From EW11 sp035765635 (GTDB taxonomy: Bacteria; Verrucomicrobiota; Verrucomicrobiia; Opitutales; Opitutaceae), in assembly GCA_035765635.1 (NCBI GenBank), contig DASTWZ010000003.1:124001-188000 (forward strand): a DNA stretch of 64,000 nucleotides, in the 5' to 3' direction. Shown one piece after another: positions 49,435 through 58,315 of this stretch. Position numbers and translations under genes: made by a program. The stretch's first letter is position 1. Each line of letters opens with the position of its first letter. The notes below the pieces were generated by a model. It was not told the origin of the DNA and searched no databases. It worked only from the letters and a program-made list of their open reading frames with translations.

Positions 49435-50370
49435 CTAACGCGCGGAGGAAGGCGGCAGGGAGGTCAGCGCTTTCAGCAGCGAATAGAGCATGCGCAACCG
49501 CGGCAGCTCGGCGCCTCGCGCCTCGGCCCGGCGCAACGGCTCGCCCCAAATCGCCTCCACCTCGACTTCGCGACCTGCGAGATAATCCACCAGACTCGAC
49601 GGCTTGTACGCACCCATTGTTCGCGTGCTCGAAATCTGCTGCTCCATGAAGTCGATCGGTATCTTGAAATTGAATACAGCCGCGCCTTCGATCACTTCCA
49701 ACATCAGCGCGCGGACTTCGCTTTCGAGCTCGGGCAGCGCAAGTATCCGGTCCGTGGATATGCCGCCCGCGGCGATCGAGAGTCCGTTGAATGGCACGTT
49801 CCAAACGAGCTTCTTCCAGCGCAGCGCAAGGAGATCATCGGCCGCATGGGTTTTCACACCTGCCCGCACAAACGCCGCTTCGAGCTCCATCAAGCGCGGA
49901 CCGCGCGGCCGGCCGAACTCCGCAAGCGAGAGCGAGCCCGGATGGAGACACATGATCTCGCCCGGTTGTGTGCGATAAACGCAGATGAAGCAGAGGCCCC
50001 CGATCACGCGCTGCGCCCCGAATTTCTCCGCCAATAATTCATCGCTGCCCAGCCCGTTCTCCAGCGTGAGAATCGCGGTTGATTCCGAGAGCAGTGGCGA
50101 CACGAGTTGATCGAGCGCACCATTCGCCGTCGCCTTGAGGGCGACGATGACCAGGTCGCACGCGCCGATTTCTTCGCTCGTGCGATAAATCTTCGGGCGC
50201 GGATCGACCCATTCATGGGCCGGCGTCTTGATGCGCATCCCACGTTCTTTCAGGGCGGCAAAATCCGATCGGACCAGAAAGTGCACGTCGAACCCCGCTC
50301 TCGCCAAACACGCGCCATAATAGCCTCCAATGGCTCCTGTTCCGACGATCGCGACTTTCTTCAACGGCAT
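49435..50370 (-). CDS. panE: 2-dehydropantoate 2-reductase family protein
   Basis: A 311-residue NADPH-dependent ketopantoate reductase-like enzyme (pantothenate pathway). The Rossmann motif is VAIVGTGAIGGYYGACLARAG. LVIVALKATANGALDQL contains the conserved lysine. TLENGLGSDELLAEKFG is the NG motif. The C-terminal domain has ALRWKKLVWNVPFNGLSIAAGG with the catalytic Lys and the following N/S positions, and TMGAYKPSSLVDYLAGREVEVEAIWGEPLRRA. The PanE family also contains reductases of other keto acids, so specificity is not certain. Confidence 0.88.
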   Translation of the reverse strand: MPLKKVAIVGTGAIGGYYGACLARAGFDVHFLVRSDFAALKERGMRIKTPAHEWVDPRPKIYRTSEEIGACDLVIVALKATANGALDQLVSPLLSESTAILTLENGLGSDELLAEKFGAQRVIGGLCFICVYRTQPGEIMCLHPGSLSLAEFGRPRGPRLMELEAAFVRAGVKTHAADDLLALRWKKLVWNVPFNGLSIAAGGISTDRILALPELESEVRALMLEVIEGAAVFNFKIPIDFMEQQISSTRTMGAYKPSSLVDYLAGREVEVEAIWGEPLRRAEARGAELPRLRMLYSLLKALTSLPPSSAR

Positions 50371-50706
50371 CGCTCGAATCCATTGGGAGCCGAAAAAAGA
50401 TCAACCACTCCGCGCCGTATCCAGTAAGTGGATATGGAAACGGCTTCCCCAAATACGCACCGAGCAATGGATCGGGGCGCTTCCCTAGTGAGCTGCGGAA
50501 ATCCTTACCCTAACGCGGCTTCAATTGAAGATGCTAACAACGCATGGAAACGATCCGCCTCTCAATTGTGACCTCTTTCAGCAGGCAAATACGACTCATT
50601 ACCCTGATTGACAGCGAGTTAGTTAAACGGTATCCAAAGTTTCCCTACGCGGCACGCGCCTTTCCCCACACTCACTCACAGGTTATTCACAATAACGGTG
50701 GATTGT
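50371..50706. promoter_or_regulatory. A+T-richer intergenic region with one DnaA-box-like site
   Basis: 336 bases without a convincing gene. A perfect TTATTCACA (50683-50691) matches the DnaA box consensus TTWTNCACA and sits in the context cacaggttattcacaata. Only one clear copy is present, and the genes on either side are not those usually next to oriC, so chance or DnaA-controlled transcription is as likely as an origin. Confidence 0.3.
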
Positions 50707-51777
50707 TCAGAATAACATCTGCTGGACATAGCGACCGCTGCGGAAGTGTTCCGTGGAAAGCTCCGTCCGCGTCTCGTTCAAACCGGCCCGCCGTGTCGCG
50801 ACTTTGAACATGTCGTGCACCTGCTCCGCGAAAATCCCCTCCCCTTTCATGCGCGTGGCCCATTCCGAGACATTCAATTTTCCGCCGCGCAGATCGCGGA
50901 CCCGCGAAAGCACCCGCTCTTTTTTCAGCGGCTCGTTTCTTTCCAGCCAGTCCACGAAAATTTGTTTCACCGCGTGAGGCAGACGCAGAATGACGTAGCC
51001 GGCATTCTTCGCTCCAGCCTCGGCCGCCGCCTCGAGAATCGAGGGCAGCTCATGCTCGGTTAAGCCGGGAATGACTGGAGCCACCATCACACCCACCGGA
51101 ATGCCCGCAGCGCTCAGTTCGCGAATCGCTCGCAATCTGTGCTGCGGACGTGAGGCGCGCGGCTCCAGTTTTCCGGAAAGTTCGGTGTCGAGCGTGGTGA
51201 TCGTCAGAAAGACCGCGACGCAGTTGAACTTCGAAAGCTCCGCGAGCACATCGATGTCGCGCGTGACCAGGTGGTTTTTCGTCACGATGCCTACCGGGTT
51301 CCTGAATTCCGCGAGCACCTCGAGGCACTGGCGCGAGAGCCGGAACTTTCTCTCCGCGGGCTGATAGCAATCCGTCACTCCGCTCATCCCGATTGGCTGC
51401 GGCACCCATTTCGGCGACGAGAGTTCGCGGCGCAACAATTCCGGCGCGCGCAGCTTCACCATGATCTTTGTTTCGAAATCGATGCCGCTGCCCCAGCCGA
51501 GATATTCGTGATACGGCCTCGCGTAACAATAGGCGCAACCATGCTCGCAACCGCGGTAAGAATTCAGCCCGTAGCGAAACGAGATGTCCGGGCTGTCGTT
51601 CCGGGTCAGCAAACTCTCTGTTGCATCGGGATAAAATTCGGTTCGCGGATCAACCGATTCCGACGGATCGCAATCGGGATCCGGTTCGATGTGCAGCCGC
51701 TCAAAACGGTTCGGCGGGTTGAGTCCCGTGCCGCGGCCCACAGGCGCTCCGCCCGGCATTTTTTCCATTTCCGACAT
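50707..51777 (-). CDS. PA0069-family radical SAM protein
   Basis: A 356-residue radical SAM enzyme. The cluster-binding motif is YRGCEHGCAYCYARPYHEYLG. The N-terminal segment GRGTGLNPPNRFE and the C-terminal LPHAVKQIFVDWLE are typical of the PA0069 / spore-photoproduct-lyase-like family, whose substrate is not established. IGMSGVTDCYQPAERKFRLSR and IPVGVMVAPVIPGLTE are further family segments. It is a lone gene. Confidence 0.9.
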   Translation of the reverse strand: MSEMEKMPGGAPVGRGTGLNPPNRFERLHIEPDPDCDPSESVDPRTEFYPDATESLLTRNDSPDISFRYGLNSYRGCEHGCAYCYARPYHEYLGWGSGIDFETKIMVKLRAPELLRRELSSPKWVPQPIGMSGVTDCYQPAERKFRLSRQCLEVLAEFRNPVGIVTKNHLVTRDIDVLAELSKFNCVAVFLTITTLDTELSGKLEPRASRPQHRLRAIRELSAAGIPVGVMVAPVIPGLTEHELPSILEAAAEAGAKNAGYVILRLPHAVKQIFVDWLERNEPLKKERVLSRVRDLRGGKLNVSEWATRMKGEGIFAEQVHDMFKVATRRAGLNETRTELSTEHFRSGRYVQQMLF

Positions 51778-51929
51778 GCGACCAATAGGTGTTCATTTGA
51801 ACACTGCCGCAAGGGCTTATCACAGCCGCCTCCTTTGCCGAAAAACAAGCCTCGGCTGCGACGGCACTTGCGACACACAAAACATTGCGGGGGCACATGG
51901 CCGAGGTGAACTTGTCGCACACGTCCTTC

Positions 51930-52781
51930 ATGCTTTCGCACGCCAAACTGCTTCTTCCGCTTCTCGCGCTTTCCGTCGGAATCTCTCTTTCCTTTGCCTC
52001 GCCGTCCGATGATCCGAACAAGGATCTTCAACCGCTGCTCGAGCGTCAAAAGGAGCTGTTTGCCGCCGCGGAAAAGGACGATCCGAACTTCGACCAAGAC
52101 AATTTCCGCATCCAGCTGCAGCAGCTCTCCAACGATTACGACAAGGTGCTGCGCGATCACCCTGAATTCGCCGCCGGCTACGCTGCGTACGGAATTCTCC
52201 TCGGTAAAATCGACATGCGGAAGGAATCAGCGGCAATGCTGCTTCACGCGAACCGGCTGGATAAAAATATGCCTGTGGTGAAAAACCAGCTCGGCAACTA
52301 CCTGGCCGAGGAAGGCAAACCACTCGACGCGGTGAACTATTTTCTGGGGGCGATCCAACTCGCGCCGAAAGAAGCGCTCTACCATTACCAGCTCGGCACG
52401 CTGCTCACGGAAGCCCGCGACGATTTTCTTCAATCCGGTCAGTGGACGCGCGAGGGCCTCGACAAGGCCATGCACGAGGCGTTTCGGCAGGCGATGACCC
52501 TCGAGCCCACCAATGTCGCGTACGCCTATCGCTACGGTGAATCCTTTTACGATCTCGAACATCCCGACTGGGAACAAGCGCTCGAGTATTGGCGCGGACT
52601 CGAACTCAAGCTCTCCACCCCTATCGAGAAACAAACCGTGCGCCTGCATGAGGCGAATGTGCTGATGAAACAGGGAAAACTCGACGACGCCCGGAAGTTG
52701 ATCGACAGCGTCACGGAGACCGTGCTCGAGAAACAAAAGCAAAAGTTGCTGGAGCAATTTCCGAAGCCGGCCGAAAAGTAA
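51930..52781 (+). CDS. Exported tetratricopeptide repeat protein
   Basis: A 283-residue protein with a signal peptide (MLSHAKLLLPLLALSVGISLSFA). After this come TPR-like helix pairs: FRIQLQQLSNDYDKVLRDHPEFAAGYAAYGILLGKIDMR, ESAAMLLHANRLDKNMPVVKNQLGNYLAEEGKPLDAVNYFLGAIQLAPKEALYHYQLGTLL and others to the end. It lies 46 bases before the rhomboid-like gene and is probably in the same operon. It is likely a periplasmic scaffold protein. An upstream ATG at 51897 is possible but would put 11 residues before the signal peptide. Confidence 0.82.
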   Translation: MLSHAKLLLPLLALSVGISLSFASPSDDPNKDLQPLLERQKELFAAAEKDDPNFDQDNFRIQLQQLSNDYDKVLRDHPEFAAGYAAYGILLGKIDMRKESAAMLLHANRLDKNMPVVKNQLGNYLAEEGKPLDAVNYFLGAIQLAPKEALYHYQLGTLLTEARDDFLQSGQWTREGLDKAMHEAFRQAMTLEPTNVAYAYRYGESFYDLEHPDWEQALEYWRGLELKLSTPIEKQTVRLHEANVLMKQGKLDDARKLIDSVTETVLEKQKQKLLEQFPKPAEK

Positions 52782-52827
52782 TTTTGATTCCCTTTTTCTC
52801 CGTACTCCCGACCCTTTTCGCCAACTC

Positions 52828-53631
52828 ATGCCTCGGTTGAATCCGCTCGGGCGCAGGCTCGAACCCTTCGCGATCTCGAATATCACGCTGCACTTGGTGA
52901 TTGCTCAAACGTTCGTCTACCTGGCGACGATGTTTGGCTACGTCGATCCCCTCCGGTGGGTCTTGGTGCCGACACTGGTGATGCACGGCGAACCCTGGCG
53001 GCTGATCACGTTCTTGTTCATGCCGCCGCCCTCGCACTGGGCGCTAATCGCGTTCGCACTCTATTTCATCTATTTCTCCGGCACCGCACTCGAGCAGCAC
53101 TGGGGCACGTTGCGCTACAACTTGTTTCTGCTGACCTGCTATCTCCTCACGGTCGGCGGCGCTTTCGTCGCGCCGAATTTCATTTCGACGAACGTCTACA
53201 TCGGCGCCGCGATTTTCCTCGCGTTCGCCTACACGCATCCCGACGTCGAGGCGCTGCTCTTGTTTATCATTCCTGCGAAGATGAAATGGCTGGGGCTCTT
53301 CGAGTGCGCCGTGCTTTTTTTCCAACTCGTTCGCGGAGACATCGCCACCCGGCTCGGCATCATCGCGGCCGTCGCCAGCGTCTTGGGATTCATCGCGCGC
53401 GATCTGTCGTCGGATGTCCGCTCCGGTCGCCGCCGCATGAAACTTCAGGCCACTCGGGCCGCTCAAGAGGCGGCCGAGAGAGAACCGCGCCACCGCTGCT
53501 ATGTTTGCGGAAAAACCGATCAGACGAATCCAGAAATGGATTTTCGCTACTGCTCCAAATGCGTCGGCGACCAGTGCTACTGCCCCGAGCATATTCGCAA
53601 TCACGTGCACGTCCTCACTGAAACGAAGTGA
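52828..53631 (+). CDS. Rhomboid-like membrane protein with C-terminal zinc ribbon
   Basis: A 267-residue protein with about five or six membrane helices in residues 15-190 in a rhomboid-like layout (HGEPWRLITFLFMPPPSHWALIAFALYFIYFSGTALEQHWGTLRYNLF). The catalytic GxSG motif is replaced (NVYIGAAIFLAFAY) and no catalytic His is evident, so it looks like a pseudoprotease. The tail holds a Cys-rich domain: CYVCG...YCSKCVGDQCYCPEH, probably zinc binding. The stop overlaps the prmB start as GTGA. Confidence 0.75.
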   Translation: MPRLNPLGRRLEPFAISNITLHLVIAQTFVYLATMFGYVDPLRWVLVPTLVMHGEPWRLITFLFMPPPSHWALIAFALYFIYFSGTALEQHWGTLRYNLFLLTCYLLTVGGAFVAPNFISTNVYIGAAIFLAFAYTHPDVEALLLFIIPAKMKWLGLFECAVLFFQLVRGDIATRLGIIAAVASVLGFIARDLSSDVRSGRRRMKLQATRAAQEAAEREPRHRCYVCGKTDQTNPEMDFRYCSKCVGDQCYCPEHIRNHVHVLTETK

Positions 53632-54542
53632 AAGCGAAATCGCGCCCGGGCGCGGCGAAGGCTCCCGCGCCGCAAACGCTGCACGAATGGCTCGTGTATG
53701 CGATTGCTGAATACGACCGGCGCGGCCTCGCGCTCGGTCAAGTCGCAGCGTCGCCGCACGACGAAGCGCTCTATCTTCTGCTCCGCGCCGTCGGCCTTCC
53801 GCTGGACAGCAAGCCGGGCGTGATGAACAAAAAACTCAGCGCTCAGGAAAACGAGGCCGTTGGCCGCATCCTCCAGCGTCGCATCGAGGAACGAATTCCC
53901 GCGGCCTATCTGACCAACGAAGCTTTCCTCGGAGAACATCGGTTCTACGTCGACGAACGCGTCATCATTCCCCGCTCCTATTTTCTCGAGATCATTCCGG
54001 AGCAGCTGTCGGCATTCCTGCCTCGTGGAAAAAAGGTCGAGCGCGTCGTCGACGTCTGCACCGGCTCGGGCTGTCTCGCGATCCTACTCGCCGAGCAATT
54101 CCCGGATGCGCAAGTCGACGCGATCGACCTGTCGCCCGACGCGCTTGCGGTCGCGAAAATCAACGTCGCGGAGCACCGTCTCGAGCGGCGCATCAAACTG
54201 CATCGAAGCGATGTCTTCGACACTGTTCCGGCGGTCAAATACGACATCATCCTGAGCAACCCGCCCTACGAGCCCAGCGCGCACGTCGACGCGATGCCGG
54301 AGGAGTTTCACCGCGAACCGCGCATGTCGCTCGACGGCGGACGCGACGGTTTGGACATCATTCGCAAGCTGCTGCGTCAGGCCAAAGATCGACTTCAACC
54401 GCACGGCATCGTCGTGATCGAAGTCGGCGGCCTGCGCGAGGCGATGGACCGCGAATTCGCCAAACTCGACTTGCGGTGGCTGCCCACCGCCGACGGCAGC
54501 GACTGCGTTTGTCTGATTCGCGCGGAGAAACTCCAGAGCTAG
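53628..54542 (+). CDS. prmB: Protein-(glutamine-N5) methyltransferase, PrmB-like
   Basis: A 304-residue class I SAM methyltransferase that modifies a glutamine, in PrmB the one of ribosomal protein L3. Motif I is VVDVCTGSGCLAILLAEQFP, motif II is VDAIDLSPDALAVAKIN, and the target-glutamine motif NPPY is in IILSNPPYEPSA. An N-terminal helical domain (HEWLVYAIAEYDRRGLALGQ, HDEALYLLLRAVGL) and RIPAAYLTNEAFLGEHRFYVDERVIIPRS fit PrmB rather than PrmC. The start is the GTG at 53628, overlapping the preceding stop, so it is translationally coupled. Confidence 0.9.
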   Translation: MKAKSRPGAAKAPAPQTLHEWLVYAIAEYDRRGLALGQVAASPHDEALYLLLRAVGLPLDSKPGVMNKKLSAQENEAVGRILQRRIEERIPAAYLTNEAFLGEHRFYVDERVIIPRSYFLEIIPEQLSAFLPRGKKVERVVDVCTGSGCLAILLAEQFPDAQVDAIDLSPDALAVAKINVAEHRLERRIKLHRSDVFDTVPAVKYDIILSNPPYEPSAHVDAMPEEFHREPRMSLDGGRDGLDIIRKLLRQAKDRLQPHGIVVIEVGGLREAMDREFAKLDLRWLPTADGSDCVCLIRAEKLQS

Positions 54543-54551
54543 CTGACGGTC

Positions 54552-55784
54552 TCAGCCGCGCACGAAATTCGCCGCGAGCTGCATGCCGAAAAATCCGGCG
54601 ACGAACACGCCGAGCATGACCGCGCCCGCGCCGAAACCGGCCAGCACGAGACCGCTGCCGATCACGGCAATTGCTCCCAAAGCGATCGCGCCGCCGGCAA
54701 ACCAGCGCCGGGCTTTGCCGCTTCGGTTGTACGTGATCGCCACGCAAATCGAGAGAGCCGCGCCGATCAGCGCGATCGCCACGCCCGTTTCCGATCCGCG
54801 GGCCCAGATTACGAGCCCGCTGATGGCCAGCGCCAGGCAGGCGCCGAACCAATTCGTCGCCGCGCGTTCGTCGCGGCTGAGAACGTAGCGGCCGAACCGA
54901 TCGAAGCGCAGCAGCAGATTGAACATCGGCACCGACGTCCAAGAAAGATAAACGAAAATATAGAACAGCGTGACCAGCGGCCACAGCACGACGCCCCATT
55001 CCGGATGCGCATCGGCAAACGATCGCACGCCTCGAATCACGACGAAGGTGCCGATCACGAAAGCCGCCTGGATCTTGCCGCTCTGCCGGCCCATCCAGAG
55101 AAAATAAGCGAGCATGCCGCGGTAAACCGGGTTGCGGGCCTTGAGCGCCTCCAGCATGCCGTGCCGGGCGTATTCAAGATCTGGATTCAAACGAAGCGCC
55201 TCGCGGAAATGCTCCTGCGCCTTCCGCGGTTCATTTCCATGCAGGCAATTCCAGCCTTGGTTCGCATGCGAAAGCGCGTTGTCCGGTTCGCGCTGCAGCG
55301 CGAAGTTCACCGCTTGCATCGCCTCGTCTTTTCGGCCGAGGCGCACGAGCGCCATCGAACGCAGATTTGCGCACGCGACGTTTTCGGGATTCAGGGCGAG
55401 GCCGCGTTCCGCGGCTTCCAGCGCGGCGCTCCAGTCGCGCAACCCAAGGTGAATAGAGGCCAGCAGCGAAAAATGATTCTCCTCCTGCGGATCCAGGCGG
55501 ATCGCCTCGGCAATTTCCTGCAGCGCCTGTCTGTCGTTGTCGCTTCGGTGGAGAACAACGGCGTGGACGTAGCGAAAGAAAGGCACGTCCGGCGCCAGGC
55601 CCACCGCAACGCGCGCGGCTTCGATCGCGTCGGGTTTGTTTTGATCCGTGCGGCTCAGCGCGAGATAGGCGTGCGCCAGTGGGTGATCCGGTGACTGCGC
55701 GAGGGCAAGCAACGCTTCACGCTCAGCGTCTGCGTAGCGCGACTGCTGCAAGAGCATCTGCGAACGCTCCAGATGAACATTCAT
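54552..55784 (-). CDS. TPR membrane protein
   Basis: A 410-residue protein. Residues about 1-215 are tandem TPR units (ADAEREALLALAQSPDHPLAHAYLALSRTDQ; QALQEIAEAIRLDPQEENHFSLLASIHLGLRDWSAALEAAERGLALNPEN; AMQAVNFALQREPDNALSHANQGW; AQEHFREALRLNPDLEYARHGMLEAL). The second half has about six membrane helices (VIGTFVVIRGV, GVVLWPLVTLFYIFVYLSW and three more to the end). The TPR-AAA gene lies immediately upstream on the same strand (53 bases), so they probably work together at the membrane. Confidence 0.85.
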   Translation of the reverse strand: MNVHLERSQMLLQQSRYADAEREALLALAQSPDHPLAHAYLALSRTDQNKPDAIEAARVAVGLAPDVPFFRYVHAVVLHRSDNDRQALQEIAEAIRLDPQEENHFSLLASIHLGLRDWSAALEAAERGLALNPENVACANLRSMALVRLGRKDEAMQAVNFALQREPDNALSHANQGWNCLHGNEPRKAQEHFREALRLNPDLEYARHGMLEALKARNPVYRGMLAYFLWMGRQSGKIQAAFVIGTFVVIRGVRSFADAHPEWGVVLWPLVTLFYIFVYLSWTSVPMFNLLLRFDRFGRYVLSRDERAATNWFGACLALAISGLVIWARGSETGVAIALIGAALSICVAITYNRSGKARRWFAGGAIALGAIAVIGSGLVLAGFGAGAVMLGVFVAGFFGMQLAANFVRG

Positions 55785-55836
55785 TGTAGTGCGCTGACGG
55801 ATACACCCGGCCCCAGGCCGAACGGGCGATTCATGC

Positions 55837-57300
55837 TCATTTGGAAATTTTCAGATAAGCGAGAATGTCGTCGTACAGTCCGCTCTGATTGGCGTAGAGC
55901 GCGTAGTTGCGCGCAGTGTCGAACCAGTCGCGCACGCTTGGCCGGCGACGTTTGGCCGCGTCGATCAGGTCTCGCTCATTTATCGGATAAAGGGTGGCGG
56001 TCTCCATCGCGATGCGCAGCTTGTCCTCTGCCGCCAGGTCGACGACCGCCTTCAGATCGGCGCCGGAAAAGCCTTCGGTTTTCTTCGCGACCGCTTCGTA
56101 GTTGATTTCCGTCACCGGCTTGCCGCGCAGCATCAAGCGCAAGATCGCGGCGCGAGCTGGGGCGTCCGGCGGCGGCACGAAAATGATTCGGTCGAATCGC
56201 CCCGGTCGCCGGAACGCGGGATCGAGATGCCACGGCGCATTCGTCGCCGCGAGAATGAGAACGCCTTCGTTCGAAGTGGCCACACCGTCGAGTTCGGAGA
56301 GGAATTGATTGATCATCTGCCGGCCTCCGCTCTTCAGCATGTCGGTGCGATTGGCGCCGAGCGCGTCGACTTCGTCGAAAAACAAGACACAGGGACGATG
56401 CGAGCGGGCCTGCTCGAAGATCGCGTGGAGATTTTTCTCGCTCTGGCCGATCCACATTTCGAGCACGTCGTTGATGCCGACCGCGATGAAGTTGGCATTC
56501 ACCTGTCCGGCGGTCGCGCGGGCCAGAAAAGTTTTTCCGCATCCGGGAGGTCCGTACAGCAAGATGCCGCCGCCCACCTTCTTGCCGTAGGCTTTGAAAA
56601 GATCCGGCTGCTCGAGCGGGAGGATGATCTTCATCTTGATCTCGTCCTTCACCGCTTCCATTCCGCCGACATCGGAAAAACAGAGTTCGGGCCGCTCGAT
56701 CGGGACGGCGCTCGAGCCGGTCGGGAGGTCTCCGGAGGGAACCGGTTCGCGTTGCGGAGCCTGTTCTCCCGTTTGACGGAATGGGTTCCCGGACGCGCCA
56801 CTTTCCGATGGCTCATCAGCCGCGATAGGTGAGCGCGCTTTTTCCGGCGCGAGGCTTTCGCCCGCCGGACGGCGCGGCAGAAATTCGGCGAGATCTTGCT
56901 CGAGCGCGCCATCGGCCAGCGACGGATCTTTTTCCAGAGCCTTCAGGTATTGCTGCGCGGCCAGACGCGGTTCGCCGCCCTGGACGGCAAGGCGGGCATG
57001 GAGCAGCAATGCGCGCGGCGGCGCAGCGGGATCCTTGATGAGCGTTTCGACAATGACCAACGCGGCCGAAGTCTTGCCTTGCTGAAAGAATGCGGAAACG
57101 AGCCCGAGTTTTGCCGAGAGATTCTTCGGATCGAGACTCAGCGCGCGCTTGAGCAGCAACTCGGCGTCTTCGAGCCCGCCGCTGCGCAGGACGGTTTCTG
57201 CGACGTGGATCAACAACGGCACGTTGTCCGGCGACAAACGGAGCGCATCGCGCAAGGCGGCGGGAATCAGATTCGATGCCGAAGGATCGTGGGCGGACAT
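55837..57300 (-). CDS. AAA+ ATPase with N-terminal TPR domain
   Basis: A 487-residue protein. Residues about 10-140 form TPR-like helices (AALRDALRLSPDNVPLLIHVAETVLRSGGLEDAELLLKRALSLDPKN). A Pro/Ser-rich linker (about 145-205) follows, then a single classical AAA module: FSDVGGMEAVKDEIKMKII, Walker A GPPGCGKT (about 248), Walker B VLFFDEVDAL (about 310), sensor AATNAPWHLDPAFRRPGRFDR with arginine finger candidates, and KKTEGFSGADLKAVVD. A final helix bundle (IDAAKRRRPSVRDWFDTARNYALYAN) resembles the Vps4/katanin end. No protease domain. A remodelling ATPase is inferred. Confidence 0.85.
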   Translation of the reverse strand: MSAHDPSASNLIPAALRDALRLSPDNVPLLIHVAETVLRSGGLEDAELLLKRALSLDPKNLSAKLGLVSAFFQQGKTSAALVIVETLIKDPAAPPRALLLHARLAVQGGEPRLAAQQYLKALEKDPSLADGALEQDLAEFLPRRPAGESLAPEKARSPIAADEPSESGASGNPFRQTGEQAPQREPVPSGDLPTGSSAVPIERPELCFSDVGGMEAVKDEIKMKIILPLEQPDLFKAYGKKVGGGILLYGPPGCGKTFLARATAGQVNANFIAVGINDVLEMWIGQSEKNLHAIFEQARSHRPCVLFFDEVDALGANRTDMLKSGGRQMINQFLSELDGVATSNEGVLILAATNAPWHLDPAFRRPGRFDRIIFVPPPDAPARAAILRLMLRGKPVTEINYEAVAKKTEGFSGADLKAVVDLAAEDKLRIAMETATLYPINERDLIDAAKRRRPSVRDWFDTARNYALYANQSGLYDDILAYLKISK

Positions 57301-57349
57301 TCGGGAAAAAATGCCGCGCGCCCGCCGCCCCGGCGAGAGGTTTTTGACC

Positions 57350-57958
57350 TCAGGCCCGGGTCAGATCGTACAGGGCGTAGCCGGCGAAGAAGTTCGGCCG
57401 GAACGTGCAGGGTGTTTTCCAGTCCCCGCTCAGCAGGGCGCGCCGCACGGGCCGGACATGCTTTTCAGCGCAAAAATGTTCGAAGTCCGCGATACTCACG
57501 GGATTCGATGGGCGGCTTTCGAACCATTCCGTGGTGTAAACCGAGTTCCGCGGCTTGCGGCCGCGGGTCAGCGCGTAAAAGCGGTTCTTCCAATAGCCAT
57601 AGTTCACGAAGCCGACCGTCAGCGCCCGCCCGACGCGCAGGGCTTCATCGATTACCGCCGCCGGATCATCGACTTCCTCCAGCGTGCGCGAACAGATCAC
57701 ACGGTCGAAATGCCCGTCCGGGAAAGACTGCATGAAGGTCATCATGTCGCCTTGGTAAGCCGTAATGTTGCGGCGGATACACGAGGAAATCTTTTCGAAA
57801 TCGAGATCCACGCCGATCGGGAAAACGTCCTTCGTCTGCGCGAGCAACTCGAGCAAAACGCCGCGGCCGCAGCCAAGGTCGAGCACGCGCGACTTCGGCT
57901 CCACCCAATCGGCGATGATCTGCATGTCGACGGTGCGTTTGACGGCGTGTTTGCTCAT
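57350..57958 (-). CDS. metW: MetW-like methyltransferase
   Basis: A 202-residue protein of the MetW family, normal length. SAM motif RVLDLGCGRGVLLELLAQTK, then GVDLDFEKISSCIRRNI and YQGDMMTFMQSFPDGHFDRVICSRTLEEVDDP. The tail YGYWKNRFYALTRGRKPRNS is MetW-specific. MetW works with MetX in homoserine acylation in other bacteria, but no metX is in the window. The start at 57958 (MSKHAVKRTVDMQ) is chosen because the longer frame comes from the repeat at 58039-58293. Confidence 0.9.
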   Translation of the reverse strand: MSKHAVKRTVDMQIIADWVEPKSRVLDLGCGRGVLLELLAQTKDVFPIGVDLDFEKISSCIRRNITAYQGDMMTFMQSFPDGHFDRVICSRTLEEVDDPAAVIDEALRVGRALTVGFVNYGYWKNRFYALTRGRKPRNSVYTTEWFESRPSNPVSIADFEHFCAEKHVRPVRRALLSGDWKTPCTFRPNFFAGYALYDLTRA

Positions 57959-58038
57959 GAACGTCCGCGCATTCACGTCACCGCCGCTCCCAGCGTCAAG
58001 TGCAGCGGCGAATGTCGAGCGGCACAGGAGCGGTGAGA

Positions 58039-58293
58039 TTTTTTTAGCCGCGAAAATGCTCAAGGAGGACGCAAAGAGGATATCTGGGTCAGCGACGTCG
58101 TTCAGACATCCTGAACCTGATGCGAACGCTATTAAGTTTGTAGCTCCAAACCTTAAACCCCCAGCAGCCCTGGGATTCACAAGGTTTGAAACCCAAAACA
58201 AAAAGCAGGTCCGCGTCCGGGATGCGACGCCGGAGCGACATCGGCGAACCAGAGCCCTCTTTGCGTCCTCCTTGAGCCTCTTCGCGGCTAAAT
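58039..58293. repeat. Long gcggctaaa inverted-repeat element, copy 2
   Basis: A 255-base element between the metW start and the sugar ATPase stop. It begins tttttttagccgcgaaaatg, then gacgcaaagaggat; it ends ccctctttgcgtcc and cctcttcgcggctaaat. The centre has ttcagacatcctgaacctga and the pair caaacctt / aaggtttg, in the same order as copy 1 at 15165-15424. No gene is present. Confidence 0.8.
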
Positions 58294-58315
58294 CCGAAAA
58301 CCGTCGCCCTGCCGA

